From the NCBI GenBank assembly GCA_000597885.1, contig CP004371.1, positions 5,212,001 to 5,276,000 on the forward strand: a stretch of 64,000 nucleotides of DNA. Reading direction: 5' to 3'. Every line of letters begins with the position of its first letter. The stretch's first letter is position 1. Source of the stretch: Flammeovirgaceae bacterium 311 (GTDB lineage Bacteria > Bacteroidota > Bacteroidia > Cytophagales > Cyclobacteriaceae). Positions 16,090 to 25,667 of the stretch are shown piece after piece. The translations under genes and the position numbers were made by a program. The notes under the pieces were generated by a model that saw only the letters and a program-made list of their open reading frames with translations, was not told where the DNA came from and made no database searches.

Positions 16090-17886
16090 TTAATTTCCGC
16101 GGCTTCGCGAAGAGCTTCCTCCGCTGCTGCGGCTTGGGGCAGCACTGCTGCCGGAAGAAGATCGGCTACTACCACCACTGTTCATGGCAGGGGCCGGGCG
16201 GCTGGCAGATGAAGGGCTGCTGTAAGTTCTGGCCGGGCTGGCGCTGCGTTCCGGTGCTGAATAGCTGCGGCGGGTTTCCCGCTGCTGCGGTGCAGGTGTG
16301 CTGTAGGTGCGTGCAGGGGCAGGGCTGGTGTAACCGCTGTTTCTGTTATTGTCTGCAGCTCTTCTTGTTTGTTGAGGAACTTCTGCGCGGCGGCGTTCCG
16401 GTCTTTGAGTTCTGTTATAACTGTTTCGCTCAACAGTTGGTTGGTTGCGACTTTCTGCTCTGTTTGTAGTACGGGCAGCTGCTCTATCGGCTGATATGCT
16501 CTGCTGACTTACACGATTGCTACGCTCGGCAGGTACTGCTGTTTCACGGGTTTGAACTGCCCTGCGTGCAGGCTGTACTGTTACAACATCTGAAGAAGGG
16601 CGTTGTGCACGCCCCTCATTCAGGTTATTATTGATATCCAGGTTGCTCATGGGTTCTCCGCCACCACGGCCACCTCTGCTACGGGTAGGAGAAGATGGTG
16701 TAGAGCCGCCGCTACCTCTTGTAGGCGTTGAAGGGCGGGTCTGTGGTGCAGGTCTTGTCTGCGGAGTAGAAGGCCTGGTTTGTGGTGTGGCAGGTCTGGT
16801 ACGTTGGGCAGGCTGACGCTGTGGTCTTGTCTCATTGCTGCGGGCAGGCGCAGTACGTGGCGCACGTTGCGGACGGGTAGTAGGCGTAGTTGTCTCGTTG
16901 CGGTTGCCTCTGTTGGCAGGTACTGCACGTCCTCTGCCACCTTCTGATACGGGTCTTACGGAACGCTGTCCGCCATTGATGGTGCCACGGCTGCGGTCAA
17001 CATCGCTTTGTATGCGCTGACGGCGTTCGTCTCTTAAGCCTTGGTTGTTGGCGGCACGTGAGCCAACTCCCATATCAGCAACTGCCATAGAGCGGGTTGC
17101 GCGCGGGCCATAAGTTACGTTGCGTCTTGCATTGTTATCACTGTTTACAACTACAACAGTGCTGGGGTAATAAGCGCCCCAGTAATTGCGGCGTCCGTAG
17201 AAACCATCATAAAAGCCATTGCGGTAGCCGTGGGCATATGGATTCTGATAGCCCCAGCCATTCCATGCCCAGGCCGGACGGTAGGCATTGTAGTAAAAAG
17301 CACTTCCGCACCATGGATCCCAGAAAGGATTACAAAAGCCTCCCATGGAGCCCATGCCCATGCCCATACCCATTCCAAAACCAAAGCCTACAGAGAAGCC
17401 ACTTCCCCAGCCCGAGCGACCCATAAAACCTCTGCTTGCCCATGGATTTGAATATCCATAGGGATCGTACATCCAGGGGTCGTAAACAGGTCTGTTATTG
17501 TAATAGTGGTTATTGTAAACGGTTGTACCATTGCTGGCAGCAGGCCGTTCTTCAGTATAGTATTCTTCTTCGTAATACTGCTCTTCGCCTTCTGAGCTGT
17601 ATGCTGCGGCTGCATCGGGGTTTATTTCCCGGGCAGACTGGGCATCGTATTGGTCGTAAGCGTTCTTGGTGCGCTCGGCTGCAGCGGCTTCATTACGTTG
17701 TTGCTGCTCAAGTTGCGCCTGTCGGCGTGCCTCAAGCCGGGCTTTTTCTGCCGCCATGGACTGTTCCCGGTCCTGGGCAGTATAATACATGTCGTCGTAC
17801 TCCTGCTGGGCAAACTGATTTTGTGAGCAGCCACTCATCAGCATGGCAGACAGTAGGATAGGTAGGGTATATGTGAGAGCTTTCAT
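16090..17886 (-). CDS. Large low-complexity lipoprotein
   Basis: This 598-residue protein has a lipobox signal: MKALTYTLPILLSAMLMSGC with the acceptor Cys at residue 20. After that comes a Gln/Arg/Ala coiled-coil-like stretch (residues 40-80), an acidic Tyr/Glu patch, and a Tyr/Gly/Trp-rich region that includes FGFGMGMGMGMG and several NPWAS/DPWM repeats (130-245). The last 300 residues are Arg/Ser/Pro/Thr-rich and appear disordered, with repeated TRPATPQTRPSTPQTRP-type units. No enzyme domain is seen. It is encoded divergently from proS, and similar proteins are often seen beside proS in this group. A cell-envelope or matrix role is likely but unproven. Confidence 0.78.
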   Translation of the reverse strand: MKALTYTLPILLSAMLMSGCSQNQFAQQEYDDMYYTAQDREQSMAAEKARLEARRQAQLEQQQRNEAAAAERTKNAYDQYDAQSAREINPDAAAAYSSEGEEQYYEEEYYTEERPAASNGTTVYNNHYYNNRPVYDPWMYDPYGYSNPWASRGFMGRSGWGSGFSVGFGFGMGMGMGMGSMGGFCNPFWDPWCGSAFYYNAYRPAWAWNGWGYQNPYAHGYRNGFYDGFYGRRNYWGAYYPSTVVVVNSDNNARRNVTYGPRATRSMAVADMGVGSRAANNQGLRDERRQRIQSDVDRSRGTINGGQRSVRPVSEGGRGRAVPANRGNRNETTTPTTRPQRAPRTAPARSNETRPQRQPAQRTRPATPQTRPSTPQTRPAPQTRPSTPTRGSGGSTPSSPTRSRGGRGGGEPMSNLDINNNLNEGRAQRPSSDVVTVQPARRAVQTRETAVPAERSNRVSQQSISADRAAARTTNRAESRNQPTVERNSYNRTQRPERRRAEVPQQTRRAADNNRNSGYTSPAPARTYSTPAPQQRETRRSYSAPERSASPARTYSSPSSASRPAPAMNSGGSSRSSSGSSAAPSRSSGGSSSRSRGN

Positions 17887-18021
17887 AGGTTTGCCGTTAA
17901 AATTGTCCTTAATTTACTAAACGTGCTCTATATAAAAATAGATATTTGCCCCGGCAACTAACTATATTTGCTAGTCTTAGAACTATGTTAAATACAACAA
18001 TAATCATACCAATATAAGTCC

Positions 18022-19512
18022 ATGAGCAAGGCTATTCCAAAAAGAAGCGAAGATTATTCCCAGTGGTACAATGAATTGGTAAAGCGGGCCGATCTTGCAG
18101 AGAACTCCGGCGTGCGGGGCTGCATGGTCATCAAGCCTTACGGATTTGGTATTTGGGAGGCCATGCGCGATCAGCTCGATCGGATGTTCAAACAAACAGG
18201 CCACGTAAATGCATATTTTCCGCTTTTCATTCCAAAGTCATATTTAAGCCGTGAAGCAAGCCACGTAGAAGGTTTCGCCAAGGAGTGTGCCGTTGTAACA
18301 CACTACCGTTTAAAGAACGCAGAAGATGGCAGTGGGGTTATCGTTGACCCGGACGCAAAGCTGGAAGAAGAGCTGATTGTGCGCCCTACATCAGAAACTG
18401 TGATCTGGAGCACCTATAAAAACTGGATACAATCCTACCGCGATCTGCCCCTGCTTATTAACCAGTGGGCTAATGTGGTGCGCTGGGAAATGCGTACGCG
18501 TCTGTTCCTGCGTACTGCAGAATTTTTGTGGCAGGAGGGACATACCGCTCATGCTACTGCACAGGAGGCTGTAGCTGAAACCCGCCAGATGCTGGATATT
18601 TATGCCCGCTTTGCCGAAGAATGGATGGCCATGCCGGTGATTAAGGGTGTAAAAACGGAGAGCGAACGCTTTGCCGGTGCCGAAGATACCTATTGTATTG
18701 AGGCACTGATGCAGGATGGTAAAGCCCTGCAGGCGGGTACCAGCCACTTTCTGGGACAGAACTTTGCCAAAGCTTTTGATGTAAAGTTTGCCACCAAAGA
18801 AGGCGGCCTGGAGCTGGTTTGGGGTACTTCCTGGGGGGTGAGCACCCGTTTGATGGGAGCACTCATTATGGCACACTCCGACGATCAGGGGCTTGTGCTG
18901 CCTCCAAAACTGGCCTCTACGCAAGTGGTGATTGTGCCCATATATAAAGGAGAAGAGCAGCTGCAGCTAATTGGTGAAAAAGTAGCCGGGATCAGGAGTG
19001 CACTGCTGGCAAAAGGCATCAGCCTGCGTTACGACGACCGCGATACTGAGCGGCCGGGCTTTAAATTTGCCGAATGGGAGCTGAAAGGTGTGCCTGTGCG
19101 CCTGGCCATTGGTCCTAAAGACCTGGAAAAAGGTACGGTAGAGGTTGCCCGCCGCGACACAGGCGTAAAAACAGTGGTTGCCCTGGATGAGAGCCTGCCT
19201 GATTACATTGAGCAGCTGCTTGAGGATATCCAGCAAAGCATTTATCAGAAGGCACTGAAGTTCCGCCAGGAAAATACCCATGTGGTAAACAGCTGGGATG
19301 AGTTTAAGCAGGTGCTCGATGGAAAGGGCGGCTTCCTGCTTGCTCACTGGGATGGCACTGCCGAAACAGAAGAGAAGATCAAGGAAGAAACCAAAGCCAC
19401 CATTCGCTGTATTCCGCTGGCCGGCCAGCTGGATGCTGTGGAAGAAGAAGGGGCCTGTGTGTATACCGGTAAGCCTTCGCGGCAGCGTGTTGTATTTGCC
19501 AGAGCTTATTGA
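18022..19512 (+). CDS. proS: Prolyl-tRNA synthetase, short (archaeal/eukaryotic-like) form
   Basis: A 496-residue class II aminoacyl-tRNA synthetase charging tRNA-Pro. It begins with [20 protein letters not shown] and the motif 1 region [17 protein letters not shown]. Motif 2 appears at [20 protein letters not shown] and motif 3 at [20 protein letters not shown]. The anticodon-binding domain starts near residue 290 ([12 protein letters not shown]) and is followed by the extra C-terminal zinc-like domain ending in RAY. The absence of the editing insertion of the long bacterial form places it in the short group. A TATATTTG -7 box lies at 17963-17970, with no clear -33 box at the usual distance. 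Confidence 0.95.
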   Translation: MSKAIPKRSEDYSQWYNELVKRADLAENSGVRGCMVIKPYGFGIWEAMRDQLDRMFKQTGHVNAYFPLFIPKSYLSREASHVEGFAKECAVVTHYRLKNAEDGSGVIVDPDAKLEEELIVRPTSETVIWSTYKNWIQSYRDLPLLINQWANVVRWEMRTRLFLRTAEFLWQEGHTAHATAQEAVAETRQMLDIYARFAEEWMAMPVIKGVKTESERFAGAEDTYCIEALMQDGKALQAGTSHFLGQNFAKAFDVKFATKEGGLELVWGTSWGVSTRLMGALIMAHSDDQGLVLPPKLASTQVVIVPIYKGEEQLQLIGEKVAGIRSALLAKGISLRYDDRDTERPGFKFAEWELKGVPVRLAIGPKDLEKGTVEVARRDTGVKTVVALDESLPDYIEQLLEDIQQSIYQKALKFRQENTHVVNSWDEFKQVLDGKGGFLLAHWDGTAETEEKIKEETKATIRCIPLAGQLDAVEEEGACVYTGKPSRQRVVFARAY

Positions 19513-19532
19513 TTTTCATCCTAATTGTATGT

Positions 19533-19574
19533 AAGCCTGCATAGTCTGGATTAACTTCAGTCTTGTGCAGGCTT
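19533..19574 (+). terminator. Rho-independent terminator
   Basis: AAGCCTGCA (19533-19541) pairs with TGCAGGCTT (19566-19574), followed by nine T residues, 20 bp after proS. Confidence 0.85.
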
Positions 19575-19609
19575 TTTTTTTGCGGTTCCGTGTAGATTAA
19601 CAGCTGCAC

Positions 19610-19640
19610 TTTGTGTTTTACCGTTAGTACTGTATCTTTC
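19610..19640 (+). promoter_or_regulatory. Predicted promoter for nfeD-floA
   Basis: TTTG at 19610-19613, a 19-nt spacer, then TATCTTTC at 19633-19640 (one mismatch to TAnnTTTG). The inferred start lies about 18 nt before the ATG at 19665. This supports the shorter NfeD start over an upstream in-frame start at 19611. Confidence 0.55.
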
Positions 19641-19664
19641 AGAGTAATTACCCCTACAAGCTGC

Positions 19665-20141
19665 ATGCTTACCCTCATTGCCATTATTTTGCTGATACTG
19701 CTGGGCCTTGCCCTGCTGGTAGTAGAGGTTATTTTTATACCCGGTACCACCCTGGTAGGGCTTTTGGGGGTTGCTTTTGCCGGGCTTGGCGTATTTCTGG
19801 GGTTTAGTGCCTACGGTCCCGAAATTGGCCTCTGGATGCTTATTGCTACTTCCATTGCTGCCATAGCCAGTGTAGTGCTTTCGATAAGGAATAAATCATG
19901 GCAGAATTTTTCTCTCGACAAATCTATTGACAGCCGGGTGAACGAAGATGAAGTAATGGTGCAGGTAGGCGCCCGGGGTGTGACTATTTCTAACTTAAGG
20001 CCTGCGGGTAAAGCTGAATTCGGTGGGGTGGCTTACGAAGTGCGCTCTCACGGACAGCACCTGGAGGTAGGAACACCGGTGCGGGTGAGCAGGGTAGAAG
20101 ATAAGACCATATTTGTAGAACCTTTAACTATTTATCAATAG
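19665..20141 (+). CDS. NfeD-family membrane protein
   Basis: A 158-residue partner of flotillin-like proteins. The chosen start at 19665 gives [20 protein letters not shown], a clean first helix with the conserved [15 protein letters not shown] loop. Two more hydrophobic segments follow (residues 30-75). The C-terminal 80 residues contain an OB-fold-like region ([35 protein letters not shown]) as in short NfeD proteins. The gene ends 1 bp before floA, so the pair is almost certainly one operon. The pair is thought to organise membrane microdomains. Confidence 0.88.
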   Translation: MLTLIAIILLILLGLALLVVEVIFIPGTTLVGLLGVAFAGLGVFLGFSAYGPEIGLWMLIATSIAAIASVVLSIRNKSWQNFSLDKSIDSRVNEDEVMVQVGARGVTISNLRPAGKAEFGGVAYEVRSHGQHLEVGTPVRVSRVEDKTIFVEPLTIYQ

Positions 20142-20142
20142 C

Positions 20143-21144
20143 ATGGAAAATTTAGCGTTGGTGTTTGTGATCATAGCCATTGTGGTGGCCATTATGATCT
20201 TTTTCTATTTTGTTCCCATCAACCTCTGGATCACGGCACGGTTTTCAGGTGTTAGAATTAATCTGTTTGAACTTGTTTTCATGCGTATCCGTAAGGTGTC
20301 TCCCCGCCTTATTGTAGAGTCGCTTATTACGGCCCAGAAAGCCGGCCTGAGTGAAATTACCTCCAGCGAGCTGGAAACGCACTACCTGGCAGGTGGTAAT
20401 GTGCCTACGGTTATCAAAGCACTTATTTCTGCCGATAAAGCAAATATCAGGCTCACCTTTAAGCAGGCAACTGCCATTGACCTTGCCGGCCGTGATGTGT
20501 TTGAGGCGGTACAGATTTCAGTAAACCCGAAAGTGATCAATACACCATCGGTAGCAGCAGTAGCGCAGGATGGTATTCAGCTGGTGGCTAAGGCACGGGT
20601 TACCGTTCGGGCCAACATTGCACAGCTGGTGGGTGGTGCCGGAGAAGAAACTATTCTTGCCCGGGTAGGTGAGGGTATTGTAACCTCCATCGGTTCAGCA
20701 GCCTCCCACAAAGCAGTGCTGGAAAATCCTGATAAAATAAGCCAGCTGGTGCTACAGCGTGGCCTGGATGCAGGCACAGCCTTTGAGATCCTCTCTATCG
20801 ATATTGCCGATATTGATGTAGGTACCAACATTGGCGCCAAGCTGCAGATAGACCAGGCCAATGCCGACCTTAAAGTAGCAGAAGCCAGGGCAGAAGAACG
20901 TCGCGCGATGGCTGTGGCCCACGAGCAGGAGATGAAGGCTAAATCGCAGGAGGCCCGTGCCAGTGTGATCCAGGCCGAAGCCGAAGTGCCGCTCGCCATG
21001 GCTGAGGCTTTCCGCAATGGTAACCTGGGCATTATGGATTACTACAAAATGCAGAACATTCAGGCCGACACCGGTATGCGGCAGAGCATCAGCGGAGAAG
21101 ACCAGCAAGGCGGAGGCGAAATAGGCCGCAGGGATGATGAGTAG
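20143..21144 (+). CDS. floA: Flotillin-like protein FloA
   Basis: This 333-residue SPFH-type scaffold has one N-terminal membrane segment (residues 4-25, [20 protein letters not shown]), a long SPFH domain (RISPRLIV-type block at [42 protein letters not shown]), and an Ala/Glu-rich coiled coil at 250-290 ([20 protein letters not shown]). Sequence blocks such as [20 protein letters not shown] identify the FloA (UPF0365/YqfA) group rather than FloT. It follows nfeD directly and probably forms membrane microdomains with it. A terminator follows at 21172. Confidence 0.93.
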   Translation: MENLALVFVIIAIVVAIMIFFYFVPINLWITARFSGVRINLFELVFMRIRKVSPRLIVESLITAQKAGLSEITSSELETHYLAGGNVPTVIKALISADKANIRLTFKQATAIDLAGRDVFEAVQISVNPKVINTPSVAAVAQDGIQLVAKARVTVRANIAQLVGGAGEETILARVGEGIVTSIGSAASHKAVLENPDKISQLVLQRGLDAGTAFEILSIDIADIDVGTNIGAKLQIDQANADLKVAEARAEERRAMAVAHEQEMKAKSQEARASVIQAEAEVPLAMAEAFRNGNLGIMDYYKMQNIQADTGMRQSISGEDQQGGGEIGRRDDE

Positions 21145-21171
21145 CAGATTAAAGCTATAAATAAGAATATG

Positions 21172-21201
21172 AAAAAGGCTGCCTGCTTGGGCAGCCTTTT
21201 T
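21172..21201 (+). terminator. Rho-independent terminator after floA
   Basis: AAAAAGGCTGCC and GGCAGCCTTTTT form a 12-bp perfect stem with a 6-nt loop. Confidence 0.85.
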
Positions 21202-21328
21202 CATGTTAGCTTGTTTAGGATGGTTTTGTTGTGAATATTGGTATGAGCGCTTAACCAATAACTAACCTACCTGATGTTAAATGCTGATGAGGCTTTAGAA
21301 AATCAGGTGAAACAAGCTCTGGAAAAAG

Positions 21329-21354
21329 AAAGGCTGTTTTTTACAACAGCCTTT
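21329..21354 (-). terminator. Terminator for thiolase gene
   Basis: AAAGGCTGTT pairs perfectly with AACAGCCTTT around a 6-nt loop, 40 bp beyond the stop of the minus-strand thiolase. Confidence 0.7.
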
Positions 21355-21393
21355 TTATCTCTAACTTTAAAATCTACTATCTGATTTCCCGTA

Positions 21394-22572
21394 TCACACG
21401 CGCTCCAGGATAATGGCCGAAGCACCACCACCGCCGTTGCAGATGCCCGCGGCGCCAAACTGGGCATCACGCTGGTTGAGCACAGAGATAAGGGTCGTCA
21501 TGATGCGTGCACCGCTGGCACCCAGTGGGTGGCCCAGGGCTACGGCACCGCCAAATACATTTACCTGGTCTTCCTGCAACTCAAGCTTTTGCATGTTGGC
21601 CAGTGCTACTGCTGCAAAGGCTTCGTTGATCTCGAAATAATCAATATCATTTTTACCAAGCCCCGCCATTTTAAGCGCATTAGGGATGGCCAGGGCAGGA
21701 GAGGTGGTAAACCAGATCGGATCCTGGGCAGCATCTCCAAAACCCCTGATCTTCGCCAGTGGCTTAATGCCCATGGCATCGGCTTTTTCCTTGCTCATCA
21801 GCACCATGGCTGCGGCACCATCGTTAATGGTAGAGGCATTGGCGGCGGTAACCGTCCCCTCCTTCGAGAACACAGGCTTCAGGCCCGGGATCTTATCGAA
21901 ATGAACGTTGGTAAACTCCTCGTCTTTGGCCATAATTACCGGCTCGCCCCTGCGCTGTGGAATCTCTACAGGAATCACCTCATCCTTAAAATAGCCTTTC
22001 TCCCACGATTCGGCAGCTCTTTTATACGATTTTATGGCGTATTCATCCTGTGCCTCGCGGCTGATGCACATTTCCTTAGCCGTATTATCGGCACAGTTAC
22101 CCATCGGAAATTTATAGTATACTTCAAAAAGACCGTCTTTTGCCAGGCCATCCACCAGCTCGCCGTTGCCATACTTGTAGCCCCAGCGTGCATTAGGCAC
22201 ATAGAAGGGTATGTTGCTCATGCTTTCCATGCCGCCTACTACAACCACATTGTTCTGACCCAGCATAATGGATTGGGCGCCAAACATGGCTGCCTTCATG
22301 CCGCTGGAGCACACCTTGTTGATGGTGGTGCAGGGAACATTATAACCCAGACCGGCGCCCACGGCTGCCTGGCGGGCAGGAGCCTGTCCCAGATTGGCAG
22401 AAACAACGTTGCCCATCAGTACTTCATCTACCTCCTTGGCCTCTACACCTACCTTCTGCAGTGCCGATTTTATGGCAATGGCACCCAGTTCGGTTGCCGA
22501 CATACCTGCCAGCTTGCCGCCAAAACTGCCAATAGGCGTACGAACGGCCGATACGATATACACTTCTTTCAT
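21394..22572 (-). CDS. Acetyl-CoA C-acetyltransferase (thiolase II)
   Basis: This 392-residue thiolase condenses two acetyl-CoA or cleaves acetoacetyl-CoA. The nucleophilic Cys is at about residue 88 in INKVCSSGMKA. The C-terminal GHPLGASGARI (His) and GICNGGGGASAII (second Cys) blocks are complete, as is NEAFAAVALA. The length and the start KEVYIVSAVRTPIGSFGGKL match the short-chain biosynthetic type. It stands alone between two terminators, with its own predicted promoter at 22672-22703. Longer-chain thiolase activity is less likely. Confidence 0.93.
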   Translation of the reverse strand: MKEVYIVSAVRTPIGSFGGKLAGMSATELGAIAIKSALQKVGVEAKEVDEVLMGNVVSANLGQAPARQAAVGAGLGYNVPCTTINKVCSSGMKAAMFGAQSIMLGQNNVVVVGGMESMSNIPFYVPNARWGYKYGNGELVDGLAKDGLFEVYYKFPMGNCADNTAKEMCISREAQDEYAIKSYKRAAESWEKGYFKDEVIPVEIPQRRGEPVIMAKDEEFTNVHFDKIPGLKPVFSKEGTVTAANASTINDGAAAMVLMSKEKADAMGIKPLAKIRGFGDAAQDPIWFTTSPALAIPNALKMAGLGKNDIDYFEINEAFAAVALANMQKLELQEDQVNVFGGAVALGHPLGASGARIMTTLISVLNQRDAQFGAAGICNGGGGASAIILERV

Positions 22573-22671
22573 TGCTAAATTTGTTTTTAGTTAGACAGGC
22601 CTTTCTGACAAGCAGGCCATATTGTTTATATCAGGCGATTTGAAAAAATGATGTTTCGAAAAAAAGCTGAC

Positions 22672-22703
22672 CAAATTTATTGAAAAAGGGGCTGATAACC
22701 AAA
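22672..22703 (-). promoter_or_regulatory. Predicted promoter for thiolase
   Basis: On the minus strand the sequence reads TTTG, 20 nt, TAAATTTG, an exact match to the Bacteroidetes consensus. The -33 box (22700-22703) abuts the T run of the Bat operon terminator. The leader would be about 90 nt. Confidence 0.6.
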
Positions 22704-22739
22704 AAGCCGTTGGCAGGAAAATGCCCTGGCAACGGCTTT
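22703..22739 (-). terminator. Terminator of the Bat operon
   Basis: On the minus strand AAAGCCGTTG and CAACGGCTTT form a 10-bp stem, followed by a T run. It lies 27 bp after the stop at 22766. Confidence 0.75.
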
Positions 22740-22765
22740 AAAACGTTTGCACCCCTGGTTGGTGA

Positions 22766-23449
22766 TTACCAGTCGGGTTTATCACTCTTCTGGCGGCGGG
22801 CAGGTTGCCTTTGTTTTTGCTGCAGGTACTGAATCTCGTTACTTTTCATAGCCTCCAGCAACATTTTAGCCTTTTCGGGGCTGATGTTCATTTCCTGCAG
22901 GCGTTTATTGATTTCGCCCTGTGGATCGCGTGCCTGCATTTCCTGTTCTTCGCCTTCTTCTCCTTCGCCAGCTTCACGCTGCTGTTGCTGTTCAGCATCC
23001 TGCTTTTGCTGCTCGCTTTGCTGGTCTTTGTCCTGGCCCTGCTGGTTCAGGTCTTCTTCCGACTGCTGCCCGGCAGAAGATTTTTGCTGCTGTTCGCTTT
23101 GCTGGTTTTTCTCGTTCTGCTGCTCGTTTTGTTGTTGCTGTTGATTTTTTTGCTGCTCCTGCTGCTGTTTAAGCTTTTGGTGAAGTGCCTGCAGCTTTTG
23201 ATCACTAGGATACTGGCGCAGCCCCTTTTCTACTGCCTGAAGCGCTTCCTGCTGCTGGCCGGCAATATAGTGATTGGCTGCTGCATGAAAAGCTCCTTCC
23301 GCACCGGTAGCTCCGGTTCCTGGTACTTGCGCACTTCCTAACAGGGGTGCTATACAAAGCAACAGGGGTAGCAGGCAGTTGCCTGCCATTCTCAACAGGC
23401 TGTAAAAACAAGTATATTGTATGGCCATCATTCCAGTTTTATTCATCAA
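22766..23449 (-). CDS. Gln-rich secreted TPR-like protein of the Bat operon
   Basis: A 227-residue protein. A hydrophobic segment (AGNCLLPLLLCIAPLLGSAQ) near residues 21-41 suggests a signal peptide, and the true start may be an internal Met (there are four in the first 15 residues). One TPR-like repeat is seen (FHAAANHYIAGQQQEALQAV then KGLRQYPSDQKLQALHQKLK). Residues 90-175 are almost pure Gln/Glu/Lys. The end has an MNISPEKAKMLLEAMKSNEI block often seen at the C-terminus of BatC/BatE-like proteins. It follows the TPR and vWA genes on the same strand, after a 148-bp gap. Role: likely accessory to the vWA protein, by context. Confidence 0.72.
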   Translation of the reverse strand: MMNKTGMMAIQYTCFYSLLRMAGNCLLPLLLCIAPLLGSAQVPGTGATGAEGAFHAAANHYIAGQQQEALQAVEKGLRQYPSDQKLQALHQKLKQQQEQQKNQQQQQNEQQNEKNQQSEQQQKSSAGQQSEEDLNQQGQDKDQQSEQQKQDAEQQQQREAGEGEEGEEQEMQARDPQGEINKRLQEMNISPEKAKMLLEAMKSNEIQYLQQKQRQPARRQKSDKPDW

Positions 23450-23597
23450 AACCCTTTTCTTAAAAGGACCTGTTAACTTAATACAACGTTACCCAGCAGC
23501 GAACTGAGAAACATAATGCTCATTTTTTAATTTTTTTCAACTACAGCTAAACCTGATTTGTACCTACCGTTGCAAAGAGCATCGGGCTTTGCCGCTG

Positions 23598-24275
23598 TTA
23601 CTGGTCTATTTCAGTGATATCCCCAAGTCTGCCGATATAATCGTTGTAAGCGGCTACCGTAGAATCCTGCTGCAGACTTTCCTGCATAAGCTGCAGGGCA
23701 TCCCCATACCTGAACTGTCTGGACAGTGCATCTGCTTTGGCTTTTTGTTGTTGTGCCCATGCAGAGGGTTCTATTTTAGGCTGATCTTCCTGCTGTTGAT
23801 CCTCCTGGTCCTGTTTATCATCTTCCTGGTCGTTCAGGCGTTTCCAGGCCAGTTCATAATTTTGGCGGGCAGTTTCGTTACCCGGATTGGCTTTAAGGGC
23901 CTCCTTAAAATACTGCAGGGCATTTTGCAGCTGTTTCTCATCTTCCGAAGCCAGGAACCCCAGCTGCTGCAAAGCTACAGACTTTGCGGGCCGGCCAGCA
24001 TTGCCTTCTGCTAGCTGCCGGTAGGCCTCAGTTGCTTTTTCCTTTTCTTCTGCCCGCATCAGGGCATGGGCGTAATTAAGCCTCACGGCATCTGATTCAT
24101 CGCCCCATTTGGTGAGCAGAATTTCGTAGATCGAGGCTGCTTCTGCATAGCGCTCCTCCAGGTATGCCTCGGCAGCAGCTTCTTTTAAGCGGTTTGTTTC
24201 TGCTATACGTGTTAGGCTGTTACCGCCCCCCTGCCAAACCGTTAGCATAAAAAGAAAGAGAATTCCCCATTTCAT
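23598..24275 (-). CDS. TPR protein of the Bat operon (BatC/BatE-like)
   Basis: A 225-residue exported or membrane-tethered TPR protein. The N-terminal hydrophobic stretch is short (WGILFLFMLTVW). TPR repeats are visible at about residues 28-60 (AAAEAYLEERYAEAASIYEI), 65-95 and 108-140 (LQYFKEALKANPGNETARQN). Next comes an acidic Gln/Asp stretch and a last repeat (ADALSRQFRYGDALQLMQES). It overlaps the vWA gene by 4 bp. Bat (Bacteroides aerotolerance) operons pair membrane vWA proteins with such TPR proteins. Confidence 0.78.
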   Translation of the reverse strand: MKWGILFLFMLTVWQGGGNSLTRIAETNRLKEAAAEAYLEERYAEAASIYEILLTKWGDESDAVRLNYAHALMRAEEKEKATEAYRQLAEGNAGRPAKSVALQQLGFLASEDEKQLQNALQYFKEALKANPGNETARQNYELAWKRLNDQEDDKQDQEDQQQEDQPKIEPSAWAQQQKAKADALSRQFRYGDALQLMQESLQQDSTVAAYNDYIGRLGDITEIDQ

Positions 24276-25240
24276 AGGCGCAGTAATTTGAGGTGAAGCA
24301 TGGCATCCAGGGCAAGCAGTACCAGGGCTGCTGCCAGAAAGTAGTAATACCGGTTGGAGGATACATCTATCAGCCGTGCATCCTGCATTTCGCCCTCAAC
24401 AGCTGCAACAGCATTGATAAGCTTCTGCGTTTCGTTCTGACGATTATTGATTTCATAATAGCTGCCGTTGGCCTCCTGTGCCAGCCTTTTGAGGGCGTCA
24501 GGATTCAATCGTGTAATTACTTCTTCGCCATCATCATTGCGTTTGTAAAGCCGGCGTTCTCTGATGCGGCTGCCTTCCTGGGTACCCACACCCAGTGTGA
24601 AAAGCCTGATGCCTTCTTTTTTGTATTCATTGGCAAGCGCCTGGGCTTCCTCGCCAAAATCTTCGCCATCGCTGATCAGAATTACCAGCCGGGAGGAGGG
24701 CTTACCTTCCTGTGTACCCTCTTTTTTTAGCTTGTCGAGTGCCAGCCGCAGAGGAGCTGCCAGCTCGGTGCCTCCATAAGGAATCAGACCGGTGTGCAGG
24801 GTTTCAATAAAAAGCTGCAGGGCACTGCCATCGAAAGTAAGCGGGCTTTGTACAAAGGCTTCGGTGCCGAAGATGATGATGCCTACGCGGTCGGAGGAAA
24901 AAGCGTTTACCATCTTTTTAAGCTCAAATTTTACTTTCTCCAGGCGGCTGGGCTGCACATCGTAGGCGTTCATTGATTTTGAGAGATCGACAGCAATGAA
25001 AATATCTTTGCCAACGGCCTTAATTTCCCTTTTTGCCTGGCCGAAGGTAGGCCCCAGCCATGCCATAAGCAGGAGGGCGAAAACCAGGGTGCGCAAGATG
25101 AATTTTGCTAAAAAAATACTTGTTTTACCCTCCACCACCCGTGAGGCTCTATAGAAGCGGTAGGCATACAGCAGGTAGCCTATTCCAAAGAGCAAGATGA
25201 GGGCGATTTCGTAAGAGCCAAAGTTTTTATACCAGTTCAT
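24272..25240 (-). CDS. BatA/BatB-like von Willebrand factor A membrane protein
   Basis: This 322-residue protein has two N-terminal helices (residues 10-27 and 44-64) and one C-terminal helix (YYYFLAAALVLLALDAMLHL), with a vWA domain between. The MIDAS metal site DLSKS is at residues 85-89, followed by the other MIDAS elements around GTEAFVQSPLTFDG and ILISDGEDFGEEA. It is the first gene of a three-gene operon with two TPR proteins. Family proteins act in the periplasm in stress or oxygen tolerance, but a precise function is unknown. BatA and BatB cannot be told apart here. Confidence 0.85.
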   Translation of the reverse strand: MNWYKNFGSYEIALILLFGIGYLLYAYRFYRASRVVEGKTSIFLAKFILRTLVFALLLMAWLGPTFGQAKREIKAVGKDIFIAVDLSKSMNAYDVQPSRLEKVKFELKKMVNAFSSDRVGIIIFGTEAFVQSPLTFDGSALQLFIETLHTGLIPYGGTELAAPLRLALDKLKKEGTQEGKPSSRLVILISDGEDFGEEAQALANEYKKEGIRLFTLGVGTQEGSRIRERRLYKRNDDGEEVITRLNPDALKRLAQEANGSYYEINNRQNETQKLINAVAAVEGEMQDARLIDVSSNRYYYFLAAALVLLALDAMLHLKLLRL

Positions 25241-25260
25241 GGAGTAGATTACAGCAGGGG

Positions 25261-25293
25261 TAAATATAATAACTACCTGCCAGAGTACCCAAT
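25261..25293 (-). promoter_or_regulatory. Predicted promoter of the Bat operon
   Basis: Minus strand ATTG, 21 nt, TATATTTA: one mismatch in each box. The inferred start lies about 14 nt before the ATG at 25240. Confidence 0.45.
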
Positions 25294-25355
25294 ACCTCTA
25301 GTAAGATAGGGTTAGGGTACTGGCTGAAAGAAAAACGAAGAAATTTATTTATTTA

Positions 25356-25388
25356 TTTGGTGGGTAATCTACCAATCGCTTATATTTG
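25356..25388 (+). promoter_or_regulatory. Promoter of the tRNA-Ser/tRNA-Pro operon
   Basis: TTTG (25356-25359), a 21-nt spacer, then TATATTTG (25381-25388) match the Bacteroidetes consensus exactly, about 37 bp before the first tRNA. Confidence 0.7.
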
Positions 25389-25424
25389 CATCACTTTTCC
25401 GGTAAACGGAGAGGGCAGACGAAC

Positions 25425-25514
<90 letters not shown>

Positions 25515-25550
25515 TGAAAACGTCTCCAGAGACAAAACATAGATACTGTT

Positions 25551-25624
25551 CGGGGTGTAGCGTAGCCCGGTATCGCGCCTCGTTTGGGACGAGGAGGTCG
25601 TAGGTTCGAATCCTGCCACCCCGA
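25551..25624 (+). tRNA. tRNA-Pro (TGG)
   Basis: A 74-nt tRNA. Acceptor CGGGGTG pairs with CACCCCG (25617-25623), discriminator A. The anticodon stem CCTCG/CGAGG encloses the loop TTTGGGA, giving anticodon TGG at 25585-25587. It lies 37 bp after tRNA-Ser, in the same transcript. Its 3' end and terminator recur imperfectly at 47692-47758. Confidence 0.94.
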
Positions 25625-25666
25625 CTACTAAAAACCGCCTTTGCAAGTTGCTAAGGCGGTTTTTTT
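25600..25666 (+). repeat. tRNA-Pro 3' end plus terminator: candidate attachment site, left
   Basis: This 67-bp segment (T-arm, acceptor 3' strand and downstream hairpin) is matched in the same orientation by 47692-47758 with about a dozen differences. tRNA 3' ends are classical integration sites, so this may be the left edge of a 22-kb island. Confidence 0.5.
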
Positions 25667-25667
25667 A
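25630..25667 (+). terminator. Terminator of the tRNA operon
   Basis: AAAAACCGCCTT pairs with AAGGCGGTTTTT around an 11-nt loop and continues into a T run. Confidence 0.85.

Noticed and set aside
17300-17420. GMGMGMGM codon repeat in the lipoprotein as a possible mobile repeat
   Set aside because: It is in frame within a low-complexity coding region and needs no other explanation.
21273-21383. Short plus-strand frame MLNADEALENQVKQ... between floA and thiolase
   Set aside because: It runs through the terminator hairpin at 21329-21354 and has no other support.
21529-22578. Long (349-codon) plus-strand frame
   Set aside because: Antisense to the thiolase gene with all active-site motifs; no domain recognised in the frame.
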